A stretch of DNA of 64,000 nucleotides from Lysobacter luteus. Lineage in GTDB: Bacteria; Pseudomonadota; Gammaproteobacteria; Xanthomonadales; Xanthomonadaceae. The position numbers and the translations under genes are program-made. Below the pieces are notes generated by a model that was not told where the DNA came from, made no database searches, and saw only the letters and a program-made list of their open reading frames with translations. Position 1 is the stretch's first letter; the number at the start of each line of letters is the position of its first letter. Below, in pieces: positions 28,238 through 36,887 of the stretch. The stretch spans positions 2,408,001 to 2,472,000 of the forward strand of contig NZ_OU015430.1 in NCBI RefSeq assembly GCF_907164845.1. Reading direction: 5' to 3'.

Positions 28238-29269
28238 GTGCCGGACACCGTCGCCGAGCGGACCATCGCCGACGAACCCTTCGTGATACCCCGGGCCGTC
28301 CTGGCGCTGCTGGCAGGCCTGCTGCTGGCCGGTTGCCAGGGACCCGCCTCCACCCTCGACCCCGCCGGTCGCGGCGCCGACGACATCGCCCTCCTCTTCC
28401 GGATCATGGCCGCCGGCGCGGCGGTGGTCTGGGCGATCGTGGTCGCGATCGCGCTGTACGCCGGCCTGGTCAACCCGCGGCCGCACAGCCGGCGCAGTGC
28501 ACGCTGGCTGATCCTCGGCGGCGGCGTGCTGTTCCCCACCGTCACCCTCGCCGCCCTGCTGGTGTACGGGCTGGTGCTGATGCCGCAGCTGCGTGAGCCG
28601 CCGCCGGCCGATGGCCTGCGGATCGCGGTGTCGGGCGAGCAGTGGTGGTGGCGGGTCGACTACCACGTGCCAGGCAGCGACACCCCGGTAACGCTGGCCA
28701 ACGAGGTCCGCCTGCCGGTCGGCGAGCGCACCGAGTTCCGGCTGACCAGCCCCGACGTGATCCATTCGTTCTGGGTCCCGTCGCTGGGCGGCAAGCTCGA
28801 CAACATCCCCGGCCGCACCACCACGCTGGTGCTGGAGCCGACACGCACCGGCACGTTCGAGGGCATCTGCGCCGAGTACTGCGGGACGTCGCACGCGCGG
28901 ATGGAGTTCCTGGCCGTGGTGATGGAGCGCGACGCGTTCGACCGTTGGCTCGCGGCGCAGGCCGCACCGGCGCGCGCGCCCTCGACCGCACTCGCACGAC
29001 GCGGCGCCGAGGCGTTCATGACCCATGGCTGCGCCGCGTGCCACACCGTGCGCGGCACGCCCGCGGCCGGCCGCGTCGGCCCAGACCTCACCCACGTGGG
29101 CAGCCGCCTGAGCCTGGCCGCCGGCACCCTGCCAAACGATGCCGGCGCGTTCCGGCGCTGGATCGACCACCCCGACCGGATCAAGCCCGACGTGCTGATG
29201 CCCGCTTTCGGGATGCTGCCCGACGACGACCTCGACGCGATCGCCGCCTACCTGGAGGACCTGCAATGA
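28238..29269 (+). CDS. ctaC: caa3-type cytochrome c oxidase subunit II fused to cytochrome c
   Basis: Carries the CuA site and a covalent heme to bring electrons to subunit I. The 343 residues have a lipobox LAGC signal, two membrane segments (about 50-110), a cupredoxin with the CuA ligands in CAEYCGTSHARM, and a C-terminal cytochrome c domain with CAACH and a Met ligand in MPAFGML. The cytochrome fusion is the caa3 hallmark. I place the start at GTG 28238 (VPDTVAERT), with GGGAG six bases upstream. It overlaps the next gene as ATGA. Confidence 0.93.
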   Translation: MPDTVAERTIADEPFVIPRAVLALLAGLLLAGCQGPASTLDPAGRGADDIALLFRIMAAGAAVVWAIVVAIALYAGLVNPRPHSRRSARWLILGGGVLFPTVTLAALLVYGLVLMPQLREPPPADGLRIAVSGEQWWWRVDYHVPGSDTPVTLANEVRLPVGERTEFRLTSPDVIHSFWVPSLGGKLDNIPGRTTTLVLEPTRTGTFEGICAEYCGTSHARMEFLAVVMERDAFDRWLAAQAAPARAPSTALARRGAEAFMTHGCAACHTVRGTPAAGRVGPDLTHVGSRLSLAAGTLPNDAGAFRRWIDHPDRIKPDVLMPAFGMLPDDDLDAIAAYLEDLQ

Positions 29270-31788
29270 GCGCGACCGGGCCAGTCGCACCCGCCGCGCA
29301 GGGCGACCCGGGCCAGGCCGCGCGGCTCGAGGCGGCATGGGCGACACCCACCGGCTGGCGCTACTGGTCGGCGGTCAACAACAGCAACGTGGGGCTCTGG
29401 TACACGGGCATGTCGTTCGTGTTCTTCCTGTTCGCCGGCGTGCTGGCGCTGCTGATGCGGGTGCAGCTGGCCGTGCCGGACAACGATTTCGTCAGCGCCG
29501 AGATGTACAACCAGCTGTTCTCGCTGCACGGCTCGGCGATGATGTTCCTGTTCGCGGTGCCGATCTTCGAGGCGTTCTCGATGCTGGTGCTGCCGCAGCT
29601 GCTCGGCGCGCGCGACCTGCCGTTCCCGCGGCTGTCGGCGTTCGGCTTCTGGTGTTTCCTGATCGGCGGCGTGTTCGTGTGCGGTTCGATCTTCTTCAAC
29701 GCCGCGCCGCAGGGTGGCTGGTTCATGTACCCGCCGCTGACGACGAGCTACCAGGAGGGCTACGGCGCCGACATCTGGCTGCTGGGCCTGAGCTTCATCG
29801 AGGTCGCCTCGATCGCCGCCGCGGTCGAGCTGATCACGGGCACGCTGAAGACCCGGCCACCGGGCATGCGGATCAACCTGATGCCGTTGTACGCCTGGTA
29901 CATCCTGGTGGTGGCGGCGATGATCCTGTTCGCATTCCCGCCGCTGATCGCAGGCGACCTGATGTTCGAGCTGCAGCGCGCGCTCGACTGGCCGTTCTTT
30001 GACCCCGCGCGCGGCGGCGACCCGCTGCTGTGGCAGCACCTGTTCTGGATCTTCGGCCACCCCGAGGTCTACATCATCTTCCTACCGGCCATCGCGCTGG
30101 TGGCGATGATCGTGCCGACCTTCGCCCGTCGGCCGATCTTCGGCTACAGCTGGATCGTGCTGGCGGCGGTCGGCACCGGCTTCCTCAGCTTCGGGCTGTG
30201 GGTCCACCACATGTTCACCACCGGGCTGCCGAACATCTCGCTGGCGTTCTTCTCGGCGGCTTCGCAGGCGGTGGCGCTGCCGACGGGCGTACAGATCTTC
30301 GCGTTGCTGGCGACGGTGCTGATGGGACGGCTGGTGCGGTCGGTGCCGATGCTGTTCGTGCTCGGCGCGCTGGTGATCTTCGTGCTCGGCGGGCTGACCG
30401 GCGTGATGGTCGCGATGGCGCCGTTCGACTTCCAGGCCCACGACACCTACTTCATCGTCGCCCACCTGCACTACGTGCTGATCGGCGGCATGGTGTTCCC
30501 GGTGGTGGCCGGGGTGTACTACTACTTCCCGCTCGCGGTCGGAAAAAAGCTGTCGGACCGGCTCGGCAAGCTGGCCTTCTGGCTGATGTTCGCCGGCTTC
30601 AACATCGCCTTCCTGCCGATGCACCTGACCGGCCTGGTCGGTATGCCGCGACGGGTGTTCACGTACTCCGGTGCGCATCCGTTCGAGCTGCTCAACCTGG
30701 TGTCGACGGTCGGTGCGTTCGTGCTCGCGGCCGGCTTCGCGCTCATCGTGGTGGACGCGCTGTGGCTGGTGCGGGGGCGGCCGCGGTCGCCACGCGACCC
30801 GTGGCAGGCAGGCACGCTGGAGTGGCTCGCGGAAATGCCATCGAAGCCGTGGGGCGTGCGCTCGATCCCGGTGGTCGAAACGCGCTATCCGTTGTGGGAC
30901 CAGCCGAACCTGATGCGCGACGTCGATGCGGGCCGCTTCTACCTGGCCGACGCGCCTGAAGGCCGGCGCGAAACGCTCGTGACCTCGCCGGTCGACGCGG
31001 TGCCCGAGCAGTGCCTGCGCGTGCCCGGCCCGACCTTCATGACGTTGTGGGCGGCGCTGTTCACCGGTGGCGCGTTCATCCTGCCGGTGTTCAAGCTCTA
31101 CGCCGCCGCGGCCGTGAGCGGCGTGCTGGCGGTCGTGGCAATCATCGTCTGGGTGTGGACCGGCACCGCGATCCGCCCCGAAAAGCCGGCCAAGGATGTC
31201 GGCGGCGGCCTGACGTTGCCGCTGTATGCCTCCGGCCAGGTGTCGGTCGGCTGGTGGGGCATGTTCATCACGATGATCGGCGACATGACCGCGTTCGCCA
31301 GCCTGGTGTTCGGGTACTTCTTCTTCTGGACGATCCACGACGACTTCCCGCCCGCGGCGAGCAGCGGCCCGGGGCTGCTGTGGCCATCGGTCGCGCTGGC
31401 ACTCGGGCTTGCCGCGTGGGCCGCGATGCTGCTGGCGCGGCGGCTCAACCGCCGGCCGGCCGGCGGCGCCTCCATCGCCGCGACGCTGCTGGGCGCCGCG
31501 CTCGCACTGGGCTGCGTGTACGCGCTGCTGGCCGGGCCACGCGCGCATGCGATGGACCCGACCCGCCACGCGTACGAAGCGACGGTCTGGCTGCTGACCG
31601 GCTGGACCGTGGCCCACGTGCTCGTCGGGACGCTGATGCAGCTGTACTGCGTCGCGCGCCGCGTGACCGGCCGGATGGACGCGGTACACGACATCGACAT
31701 CCACAACGTCACGCTGTTCTGGCATTTCGTCGCGATCACGGTCGTTGTGACGGTCGCGACGATCGCCGGATTCCCGCTGGTGGCCTGA
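29266..31788 (+). CDS. ctaD: caa3-type oxidase, fused subunits I and III
   Basis: Membrane core that reduces oxygen with heme a/a3-CuB and pumps protons. At 840 residues it is longer than a normal subunit I (about 550): residues 1 to about 570 are subunit I, the rest is subunit III. Subunit I motifs: FGHPEVYIIFLPA (CuB His and cross-linked Tyr; the Glu shows A1-type), FGLWVHHMFTTG (CuB His pair) and AHDTYFIVAHLHYVL (heme ligands). The subunit III part contains GWWGMFITMIGDMTAFASL. An I+III fusion is known in Thermus caa3. The stop is followed by the small membrane gene after five bases. Confidence 0.93.
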   Translation: MSATGPVAPAAQGDPGQAARLEAAWATPTGWRYWSAVNNSNVGLWYTGMSFVFFLFAGVLALLMRVQLAVPDNDFVSAEMYNQLFSLHGSAMMFLFAVPIFEAFSMLVLPQLLGARDLPFPRLSAFGFWCFLIGGVFVCGSIFFNAAPQGGWFMYPPLTTSYQEGYGADIWLLGLSFIEVASIAAAVELITGTLKTRPPGMRINLMPLYAWYILVVAAMILFAFPPLIAGDLMFELQRALDWPFFDPARGGDPLLWQHLFWIFGHPEVYIIFLPAIALVAMIVPTFARRPIFGYSWIVLAAVGTGFLSFGLWVHHMFTTGLPNISLAFFSAASQAVALPTGVQIFALLATVLMGRLVRSVPMLFVLGALVIFVLGGLTGVMVAMAPFDFQAHDTYFIVAHLHYVLIGGMVFPVVAGVYYYFPLAVGKKLSDRLGKLAFWLMFAGFNIAFLPMHLTGLVGMPRRVFTYSGAHPFELLNLVSTVGAFVLAAGFALIVVDALWLVRGRPRSPRDPWQAGTLEWLAEMPSKPWGVRSIPVVETRYPLWDQPNLMRDVDAGRFYLADAPEGRRETLVTSPVDAVPEQCLRVPGPTFMTLWAALFTGGAFILPVFKLYAAAAVSGVLAVVAIIVWVWTGTAIRPEKPAKDVGGGLTLPLYASGQVSVGWWGMFITMIGDMTAFASLVFGYFFFWTIHDDFPPAASSGPGLLWPSVALALGLAAWAAMLLARRLNRRPAGGASIAATLLGAALALGCVYALLAGPRAHAMDPTRHAYEATVWLLTGWTVAHVLVGTLMQLYCVARRVTGRMDAVHDIDIHNVTLFWHFVAITVVVTVATIAGFPLVA

Positions 31789-31793
31789 GCCGA

Positions 31794-32234
31794 ATGACAC
31801 GTCCCGCCCGCCCCCACGCCGACGCACGCGAACACCGCACCCACGATGGGCGCGGGCACGCCGCATTGCCGGAGCGCCGCGCCAGTCTGTGGCTGCTCAC
31901 CGCGGGGCCCAGCGTGTGGGCGCTGCACTTCCTGGCCTGCTACGTGACGGCCGCGATCTGGTGTGCCAAGGCGGGGAGCGCCGGCGCCACGCTCGGTGAC
32001 GCGCGCACCGCGCTGTGGGCCTACACCGCGGTGGCGCTGGTGGCGATCACCTGGTTCGGCGCGCGCGGCCTGCGTGGCCATCGCCTCGGCGACGCCACCC
32101 TGCCGCACGACGACGACACCCCCGGCGACCGCCACCGTTTCCTCGGCTTCGCCACGCTGCTGCTGTGCGGCCTGAGCTTCGTCGCGGTGGTGTATGTGGC
32201 GCTCGCCGTGGCCGTGATCGGGACCTGCCGCTGA
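31794..32234 (+). CDS. Small membrane protein of the caa3 oxidase operon
   Basis: 146 residues with three hydrophobic segments (LWLLTAGPSVWALHFLACYVT; LWAYTAVALVAITWFGARGL; FATLLLCGLSFVAVVYVALA). Function not known. It lies between the oxidase and ctaG with a one-base overlap to the latter (TGATG), so it may help assembly or be the missing subunit IV, but that is inference. C-rich ends (IWCAK, GTCR) might be of use in a metal role. Confidence 0.6.
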   Translation: MTRPARPHADAREHRTHDGRGHAALPERRASLWLLTAGPSVWALHFLACYVTAAIWCAKAGSAGATLGDARTALWAYTAVALVAITWFGARGLRGHRLGDATLPHDDDTPGDRHRFLGFATLLLCGLSFVAVVYVALAVAVIGTCR

Positions 32235-32899
32235 TGGCCGCCGTCCACCCTGCCGACCGTTGGGGCAACGCTTGGCTGGCAGGCGGGCTGCTCGTGCTCG
32301 CGGCCACTTGGCTTGGCCCGCTGCCGGGCTGGTCACGCGGCTCGTTCGCCGCGCACATGCTGATGCACATGGGTGTGGTCGCGGTGGCGGCGCCGATGAT
32401 CGCCGTCGGGCTGGCGGGCGGCCGCCACGACCCGGCGCGCCGGTGGCCGCGCTGGTTCGCGCCGATGGTCGCCTCGGCGCTGGAGTTCGTGGTCGTATGG
32501 GCCTGGCATGCGCCCGCGCTGCACCACGCGGCGCGCCACGTGCCCGGGCTGCTGGTGCTGGAACAGGGCAGCTTCCTGCTGGTCGGCCTGCTGGTCTGGA
32601 TCGCCGCGTTCGGCGGCGACGCGGCGCGCCGGCGCGATCGCGCCGCGGCCGGTGTCGCCGGCTTGCTGATGACATCCATGCACATGACCTTGCTGGGGGT
32701 GCTGCTCGCACTGGCCTCCCGCCCGCTGTACGGCGACCATCGCGACGTGCTCACGCTGTCCAGTCTGTCGCCCCTGCAGGACCAGCACCTGGGTGGCGTG
32801 CTGATGCTGGTGTTCGGCGGCGTGTCCTACCTGGCCGGCGCACTGGTGCTGCTGGCGGGCCTGCTGCGCGACCGGCGCGGGGTGGTGGCCAATGGGTGA
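32234..32899 (+). CDS. ctaG: Cytochrome oxidase assembly factor CtaG (caa3 type)
   Basis: Membrane protein required for caa3 oxidase assembly. The 221 residues show the Caa3_CtaG pattern: FAAHMLMHMGVVAVAAPMIA, FVVVWAWHAPALHHAARH, TSMHMTLLGVLLALASRPLY and a closing membrane segment with DQHLGGVLMLVFGGVSY. Repeated His/Met pairs fit a metal or heme contact. This is unrelated in fold to the Cox11-type CtaG. ATG 32234 overlaps the previous stop by one base. Confidence 0.85.
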   Translation: MAAVHPADRWGNAWLAGGLLVLAATWLGPLPGWSRGSFAAHMLMHMGVVAVAAPMIAVGLAGGRHDPARRWPRWFAPMVASALEFVVVWAWHAPALHHAARHVPGLLVLEQGSFLLVGLLVWIAAFGGDAARRRDRAAAGVAGLLMTSMHMTLLGVLLALASRPLYGDHRDVLTLSSLSPLQDQHLGGVLMLVFGGVSYLAGALVLLAGLLRDRRGVVANG

Positions 32900-34274
32900 G
32901 CACGCACCGGCAAACCGGCCCGGCCGGCTGCGGCGGTTTTGGCGCTGGCTGGTCGGTGACGCGTGGCTTCAGTCGCTCGCGCGGCTGGCCGCGGTCGGGC
33001 TGGCGGTAGCGGTGGCGGCGCTGCTGTTTGTTTCCGCCGGCTTCGTACCCATCGCCGCCAGCCAGCCGCATTGGCCGATCACCCGCTTCCTGCTGCACTT
33101 CGCGATGATCCGCTCGGTCCAGACCCACGCGCTTGCGGTCAACGAGCCGCCGCCGGAGGAGCGTCCGCTCAGCCGGGACGCGATGGTGCTCAAAGGTGCC
33201 GGCCATTACGCCAGCGGCTGCCTCGCCTGCCACGGTGCGCCCGGCCACCCCCGCGCCGAGGTCGTGCGGCACATGGAGCCGGCGCCGCCGTACCTGCCCC
33301 CCAGGATCGACCGGTGGAGCGACGAAGAGCTGTTCTGGATCGCCAGGCACGGGATCAAATACACCGCGATGCCGGCGTGGCCGTCGCACCAACGCGACGA
33401 CGAGGTGTGGGCGATGGTCGCCTTCCTGCGGGAGCTGCCGGAGTTGGAGCCGCAGGCGTTCCGGCAGGTGGCCTACGGCGCTGGCGCCGTCCGGATGCCG
33501 ACCGGGGGCGCATCGCTCGACCTGCTCGAGCGCGGTACCGGAACCAACGGTGAAGCCGCTTCGCGGCTGGAGACGGTGGTCGCCGACTGCGCGCGTTGCC
33601 ATGGTCGGGACGGCAACGGCCGCGGTACGGGTGCCTTCCCGGCGCTGGCCGGCCAGAGCGAGCACTACCTGCTCGCGAGCCTGCGGGCGTACGCGGCAGG
33701 CGAGCGGCACAGCGGCTTAATGCAGCCGGTGGCCGCCGGGCTGGATGCAAGGGAAATGCGTGCGGTGGCGGCGTACTACGCCGGGTTGGCGGGTGCGCGT
33801 GGGGATGGGGCGATCGCGGCGGATGGGGGGGCGATCGCGGCTGAAGCCCCTCCTACAGGTGGTGGTGCGCGGCGACCTGGAATCGAGGCGTCGGCGGCGC
33901 GGGGGGAGCGGTTGGCGCGACAGGGTGATGCGGCTGCCCGGATCCCCTCGTGCGTGGAATGCCACGGGCCGGGCGACGACGCCCGCAATCCGCGCTATCC
34001 GCGCCTGGCCGGCCTGCACCCCGATTACATCGCCCTGCAGTTGCAGCTGTTCCGGAAGGAGCAGCGCGGCGGCACCGGCTACGCACACATCATGCGGACC
34101 GTGGCGCGGTCGCTGGAGCCGCAGGACATCCGCGACCTGGCGGCGTGGTACGGCTCGCTGCCGGCCGGCGCGGCAAGGGCCCGGTCGACGACGTCGACGT
34201 CGACGTCGACGTCGTCGTCATCTCCGGGCGACTTCGCGACCGAACCGCTTCGTTCCTCAGACCGGAATCCGTAG
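32892..34274 (+). CDS. Triheme membrane-anchored cytochrome c
   Basis: 460 residues that likely feed electrons to, or regulate, the adjacent caa3 oxidase. One membrane anchor at about 30-55, then three c-heme sites CLACH (110-114), CARCH (233-237) and CVECH (354-358), each in a cytochrome c domain with distal Met (YTAMPAWP, GLMQPV, AHIMRT). The linker between hemes 2 and 3 (306-325) is made from a duplicated GAIAA(D/E) unit and a REP half-site. The C-terminal tail RSTTSTSTSTSSSS comes from a GTCGAC repeat, and the stop TAG is inside a REPIN arm. It overlaps ctaG by eight bases. Electron partner unknown. Confidence 0.85.
   Translation: MGEHAPANRPGRLRRFWRWLVGDAWLQSLARLAAVGLAVAVAALLFVSAGFVPIAASQPHWPITRFLLHFAMIRSVQTHALAVNEPPPEERPLSRDAMVLKGAGHYASGCLACHGAPGHPRAEVVRHMEPAPPYLPPRIDRWSDEELFWIARHGIKYTAMPAWPSHQRDDEVWAMVAFLRELPELEPQAFRQVAYGAGAVRMPTGGASLDLLERGTGTNGEAASRLETVVADCARCHGRDGNGRGTGAFPALAGQSEHYLLASLRAYAAGERHSGLMQPVAAGLDAREMRAVAAYYAGLAGARGDGAIAADGGAIAAEAPPTGGGARRPGIEASAARGERLARQGDAAARIPSCVECHGPGDDARNPRYPRLAGLHPDYIALQLQLFRKEQRGGTGYAHIMRTVARSLEPQDIRDLAAWYGSLPAGAARARSTTSTSTSTSSSSPGDFATEPLRSSDRNP
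33835..33857 (-). repeat. Solitary REP arm (family B) inside the triheme cytochrome gene
   Basis: On the plus strand it reads TCGCGGCTGAAGCCCCTCCTACA, differing from the family-B arm by one base (C for G in the inner stem). It sits in the linker of the cytochrome gene and is translated in frame as part of AIAAEAPPT. Just before it, GGATGGGGCGATCGCGG (33803-33819) is repeated with two to three extra Gs at 33821-33840. No inverted partner is seen nearby. Confidence 0.8.
34186..34217. repeat. 32-bp perfect palindrome of GTC/GAC trinucleotides
   Basis: A run of alternating GAC and GTC units is exactly self-complementary over 32 bases, near the 3' end of the triheme cytochrome gene. It encodes the Ser/Thr tail. 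It could form a cruciform, or simply be a slipped simple repeat. Confidence 0.8.
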
Positions 34275-34366
34275 GAGCGACGTAAGTCGCGATCGCAACC
34301 CCGCTCGCCTTCGCGCGGGGCACCCGGGACGGCTGTCAGTGGCATCGCGACTTACGTCGCTCCTAC
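34271..34366. repeat. REPIN-like inverted pair, family A, overlapping a stop codon
   Basis: Arms at 34271-34292 (GTAGGAGCGACGTAAGTCGC...) and 34345-34366, inverted, with about 52 bases between. The TAG at 34272-34274 in the left arm is the stop of the triheme cytochrome gene. It lies between this gene and proS. Confidence 0.85.
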
Positions 34367-34376
34367 GCGCGAGCTC

Positions 34377-34480
34377 CGGGCCGATCGTGAACCGCGAGGC
34401 GGGCCGATCGCGCACGGCGACGCCGGGCCGATCGCGGTGTGACCGCGGGCCTATCGCACGTGGCGATCGCGGGCCGAACA
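34377..34480 (+). repeat. Five degenerate copies of CGGGCCGATCG at 22-24 base spacing
   Basis: Copies start at 34377, 34400, 34424, 34446 (CGGGCCTATCG) and 34470 (CGGGCCGAAC, partial). The regular spacing and repeated core suggest a decayed tandem array of a 22-24 base unit, in the leader upstream of proS. It might be a regulator-binding array or just the remains of a slipped repeat. Confidence 0.55.
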
Positions 34481-34531
34481 CCCGGGCGGGCGTGTCAGAA
34501 TGCCGGCTTTCCGGCTCCAGAATCCCCCGCC

Positions 34532-36271
34532 ATGCGCCTGTCGCAATTCCATCTCCACACCAGCAAGGAAGTCCCCGCCGACGCCGAGATTGTCAGCCAC
34601 AAGCTGATGCTCAAGGCCGGCATGATCCGCAAGCTCGCCTCCGGGCTGTACACGTGGACCCCACTGGGGCTGCGCGTGCTGCGCAAGGTCGAGCGCGCGG
34701 TGCGCGAGGAGATGGACGCCGCCGGTGCGATCGAAATGCTGATGCCGTCGGTGCAGCCGCGCGAGCTGTGGGAAGAAACCGGGCGTTGGGAGAAATTCGG
34801 CGGTCAGTTGCTGAAAATCCAGGACCGCAAGGACGCCTGGTATTGCTACGGCCCGACCCACGAAGAGGTGGTGACCGATTTCGCCCGCAACGAGCTGGCC
34901 AGTTACAAGCAGTTGCCGGTGTGTTTCTACCAGATCCAGACCAAGTTCCGCGACGAGATCCGCCCGCGCTTCGGCGTGATGCGCTCGCGCGAGTTCCTGA
35001 TGAAGGACGCGTATTCGTTCCACCTCAGCGACGAAGACCTGGACCGGCAGTACCGGGTGATGTACGACGCCTACAGCCGCATTTTCACCCGGCTCGGGCT
35101 GGGTTTCCGCGCGGTATTCGCCGATACCGGCGCGATCGGCGGCAGCGCCTCGCATGAATTCCACGTCCTGGCCGACTCGGGCGAGGACGCGATCGCCTAT
35201 GCCATCGATGGAAACGGTGCGGAAGGTTCCGGCTACGCCGCCAATGTCGAACTGGCCGAGGCGATCGCCCCCGGCGAGCGTGCGGCCGCCACCGAAACCA
35301 TGCGCAAGGTGGAAACGCCAACCCAGAAAACCTGCGAGGCCGTTGCCGGGCTGCTCGGGGTCGATCTGCAGCGCACGGTGAAATCGGTCGCGCTGATGAC
35401 CGCCGACGCCGCGGCGCCGGCGTTCGTGCTGGCGCTGGTGCGCGGCGACCACGTCGTCAACGAGATCAAGCTGGCCAAGCTGGACGGCATGGCCGGTTAC
35501 CGCGCCGCCACCGAGGCCGAGATTCTCGAGCACCTCGGCAGCACGCCCGGCTTCCTCGGCCCGGTTGCGCCCAAGCGGGCGATCACGGTCATCGCCGACC
35601 GCAGCGTCGCGGCAATGGCCGATTTCGTGGTCGGCGCCAACGAGCCGGGTTTCCACCTGGCCGGCGTCAATTGGGGCCGGGACCTGCCAGAGCCGGAACG
35701 GGTGGCCGATATCCGCAACGTGGTCGCGGGTGACCTGTCGCCCGACGGCAGCGGCACCCTCGGCATCGCGCGCGGCATCGAGGTGGGGCATATCTTCCAG
35801 CTCGGCCGCCAATACGCGGCGGCGATGGGTTGCACCGTGCTGGACGATTCCGGCAAGGCCGCCACGCCGACCATGGGCTGCTACGGCATCGGCGTCTCGC
35901 GCATCGTCGCGGCCGCCATCGAACAGAACCACGACGACAACGGCATCGCCTGGCCGGAGGCGATGGCGCCCTGGCAGGTCGCGGTGTGCGTGATCAATCC
36001 CAAGAAGGACGCCGCCGTGTCCGACGCGGCCGCGGCGCTCTACCGCGAACTCGCCGACGCGGGGCTGGACGTCGTGCTCGACGACCGTGGCCTGCGCCCC
36101 GGCGCGATGTTTGCCGATATCGAGCTGATTGGCATTCCCCACCGCGTGGTGGTTTCCGAGCGCGGCCTGGCCGCCGGCACGTTCGAATACCGCCACCGTC
36201 GCGCCAGCGAAGCGGAAAACCTCGAGCGGGCTGCGCTGGAGCAGCGCCTCGGGCTCGCCGGCCAGGCCTGA
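34532..36271 (+). CDS. proS: Prolyl-tRNA synthetase
   Basis: Charges tRNA-Pro. The 579-residue bacterial-type enzyme has class II motifs in the N-terminal half (motif 2 [21 protein letters not shown]), an inserted YbaK-like editing domain at about 250-385 ([26 protein letters not shown]) and motif 3 [13 protein letters not shown], then an anticodon-binding domain. ATG 34532 begins [22 protein letters not shown] hexamer about 31 bases upstream might be a -10. A strong hairpin terminator follows the stop. Confidence 0.97.
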   Translation: MRLSQFHLHTSKEVPADAEIVSHKLMLKAGMIRKLASGLYTWTPLGLRVLRKVERAVREEMDAAGAIEMLMPSVQPRELWEETGRWEKFGGQLLKIQDRKDAWYCYGPTHEEVVTDFARNELASYKQLPVCFYQIQTKFRDEIRPRFGVMRSREFLMKDAYSFHLSDEDLDRQYRVMYDAYSRIFTRLGLGFRAVFADTGAIGGSASHEFHVLADSGEDAIAYAIDGNGAEGSGYAANVELAEAIAPGERAAATETMRKVETPTQKTCEAVAGLLGVDLQRTVKSVALMTADAAAPAFVLALVRGDHVVNEIKLAKLDGMAGYRAATEAEILEHLGSTPGFLGPVAPKRAITVIADRSVAAMADFVVGANEPGFHLAGVNWGRDLPEPERVADIRNVVAGDLSPDGSGTLGIARGIEVGHIFQLGRQYAAAMGCTVLDDSGKAATPTMGCYGIGVSRIVAAAIEQNHDDNGIAWPEAMAPWQVAVCVINPKKDAAVSDAAAALYRELADAGLDVVLDDRGLRPGAMFADIELIGIPHRVVVSERGLAAGTFEYRHRRASEAENLERAALEQRLGLAGQA

Positions 36272-36274
36272 TTG

Positions 36275-36303
36275 CCGGGGCCCGGTTCCGGCCCCGGTTG
36301 TTT
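36275..36303 (+). terminator. Rho-independent terminator after proS
   Basis: A perfect eight-base stem CCGGGGCC/GGCCCCGG (36275-36282 with 36290-36297) with a seven-base loop, followed by TTGTTT. It starts three bases after the proS stop and should separate proS from the H-NS gene. Confidence 0.8.
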
Positions 36304-36429
36304 CAATCCCGAAACAGGCGCAAACCCCTGATTCGGCATATTCATTTCATTTACTCTCAACGCGATCGTCATTACCATGCGCGGGCAACCGGCCGAACCG
36401 GCCGGGTATTCCACCCCCGGGAGACCCGC

Positions 36430-36810
36430 ATGGCGATCGATATCAACACCCTTTCCGCGCGTGAGCTTGAAACCCTCATCAGCAAGGCGAAGAAGCGCAA
36501 GACCACGCTGAGCAAGCGCAAGCCGATCACCCAGGTCCGGCGGAAACTCGCCCAGCTGGCCAAGAACGAGGGTTACACCCTCAATGAGCTGTTCGGGGCC
36601 GGCGGTGGCGCCACCGCGGCATCCGGCGCCACCCGCGCGCCGCGCGGCACCGCCACCAAGAAGCCGCGCAAGTCGCTCGGCAAGGTCGCCCCTAAGTACC
36701 GGGATCCGTCCAACCCGGAAAACACCTGGACCGGACGCGGCAAGCAGCCCCGCTGGCTGGCCGCCTACACCAGCGAAGGCCGTGACCTGCAGGACTTCCT
36801 GATCAAGTAA
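36430..36810 (+). CDS. H-NS family nucleoid protein
   Basis: 126 residues. The N-terminal half is a Lys/Arg-rich helix (LSARELETLISKAKKRKTT, then VRRKLAQLAKNEGYTLNELF) that should dimerise. A Gly/Ala linker follows, then the H-NS DNA-binding module YRDPSNPENTWTGRGKQP with RWLAAYTSEGRDLQDFLIK. The GRGKQP loop corresponds to the AT-hook-like Q/RGR motif of H-NS. Such proteins silence AT-rich acquired genes; the AT-rich gene at 44557 is a possible target. GGGAG lies five to seven bases before ATG 36430. It has its own gap of about 126 bases after the proS terminator, so its own promoter is likely. Confidence 0.9.
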   Translation: MAIDINTLSARELETLISKAKKRKTTLSKRKPITQVRRKLAQLAKNEGYTLNELFGAGGGATAASGATRAPRGTATKKPRKSLGKVAPKYRDPSNPENTWTGRGKQPRWLAAYTSEGRDLQDFLIK

Positions 36811-36836
36811 TCGCCGGCACGCGCCTGGCAAAACAG

Positions 36837-36870
36837 AAAACGCCGGCATCACGCCGGCGTTTTTTTTTTC
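36837..36870. terminator. Bidirectional Rho-independent terminator
   Basis: Ten-base inverted arms AAAACGCCGG (36837-36846) and CCGGCGTTTT (36854-36863) flank a seven-base loop and are followed by a long T run. A and T ends let it serve both the H-NS gene and the convergent thrE-like gene. Confidence 0.93.
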
Positions 36871-36887
36871 GCACTTCCCGGCGACGC

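Noticed and set aside
30082-31866. A minus-strand frame of 594 codons opposite the oxidase gene
   Set aside because: Low-complexity His/Arg/Gln/Glu composition and no recognisable domain; the plus strand carries the oxidase core.
34377-34480. T-box or other tRNA-sensing leader before proS
   Set aside because: No T-box sequence, specifier loop or antiterminator is visible, and T-box control is not typical of gammaproteobacteria.
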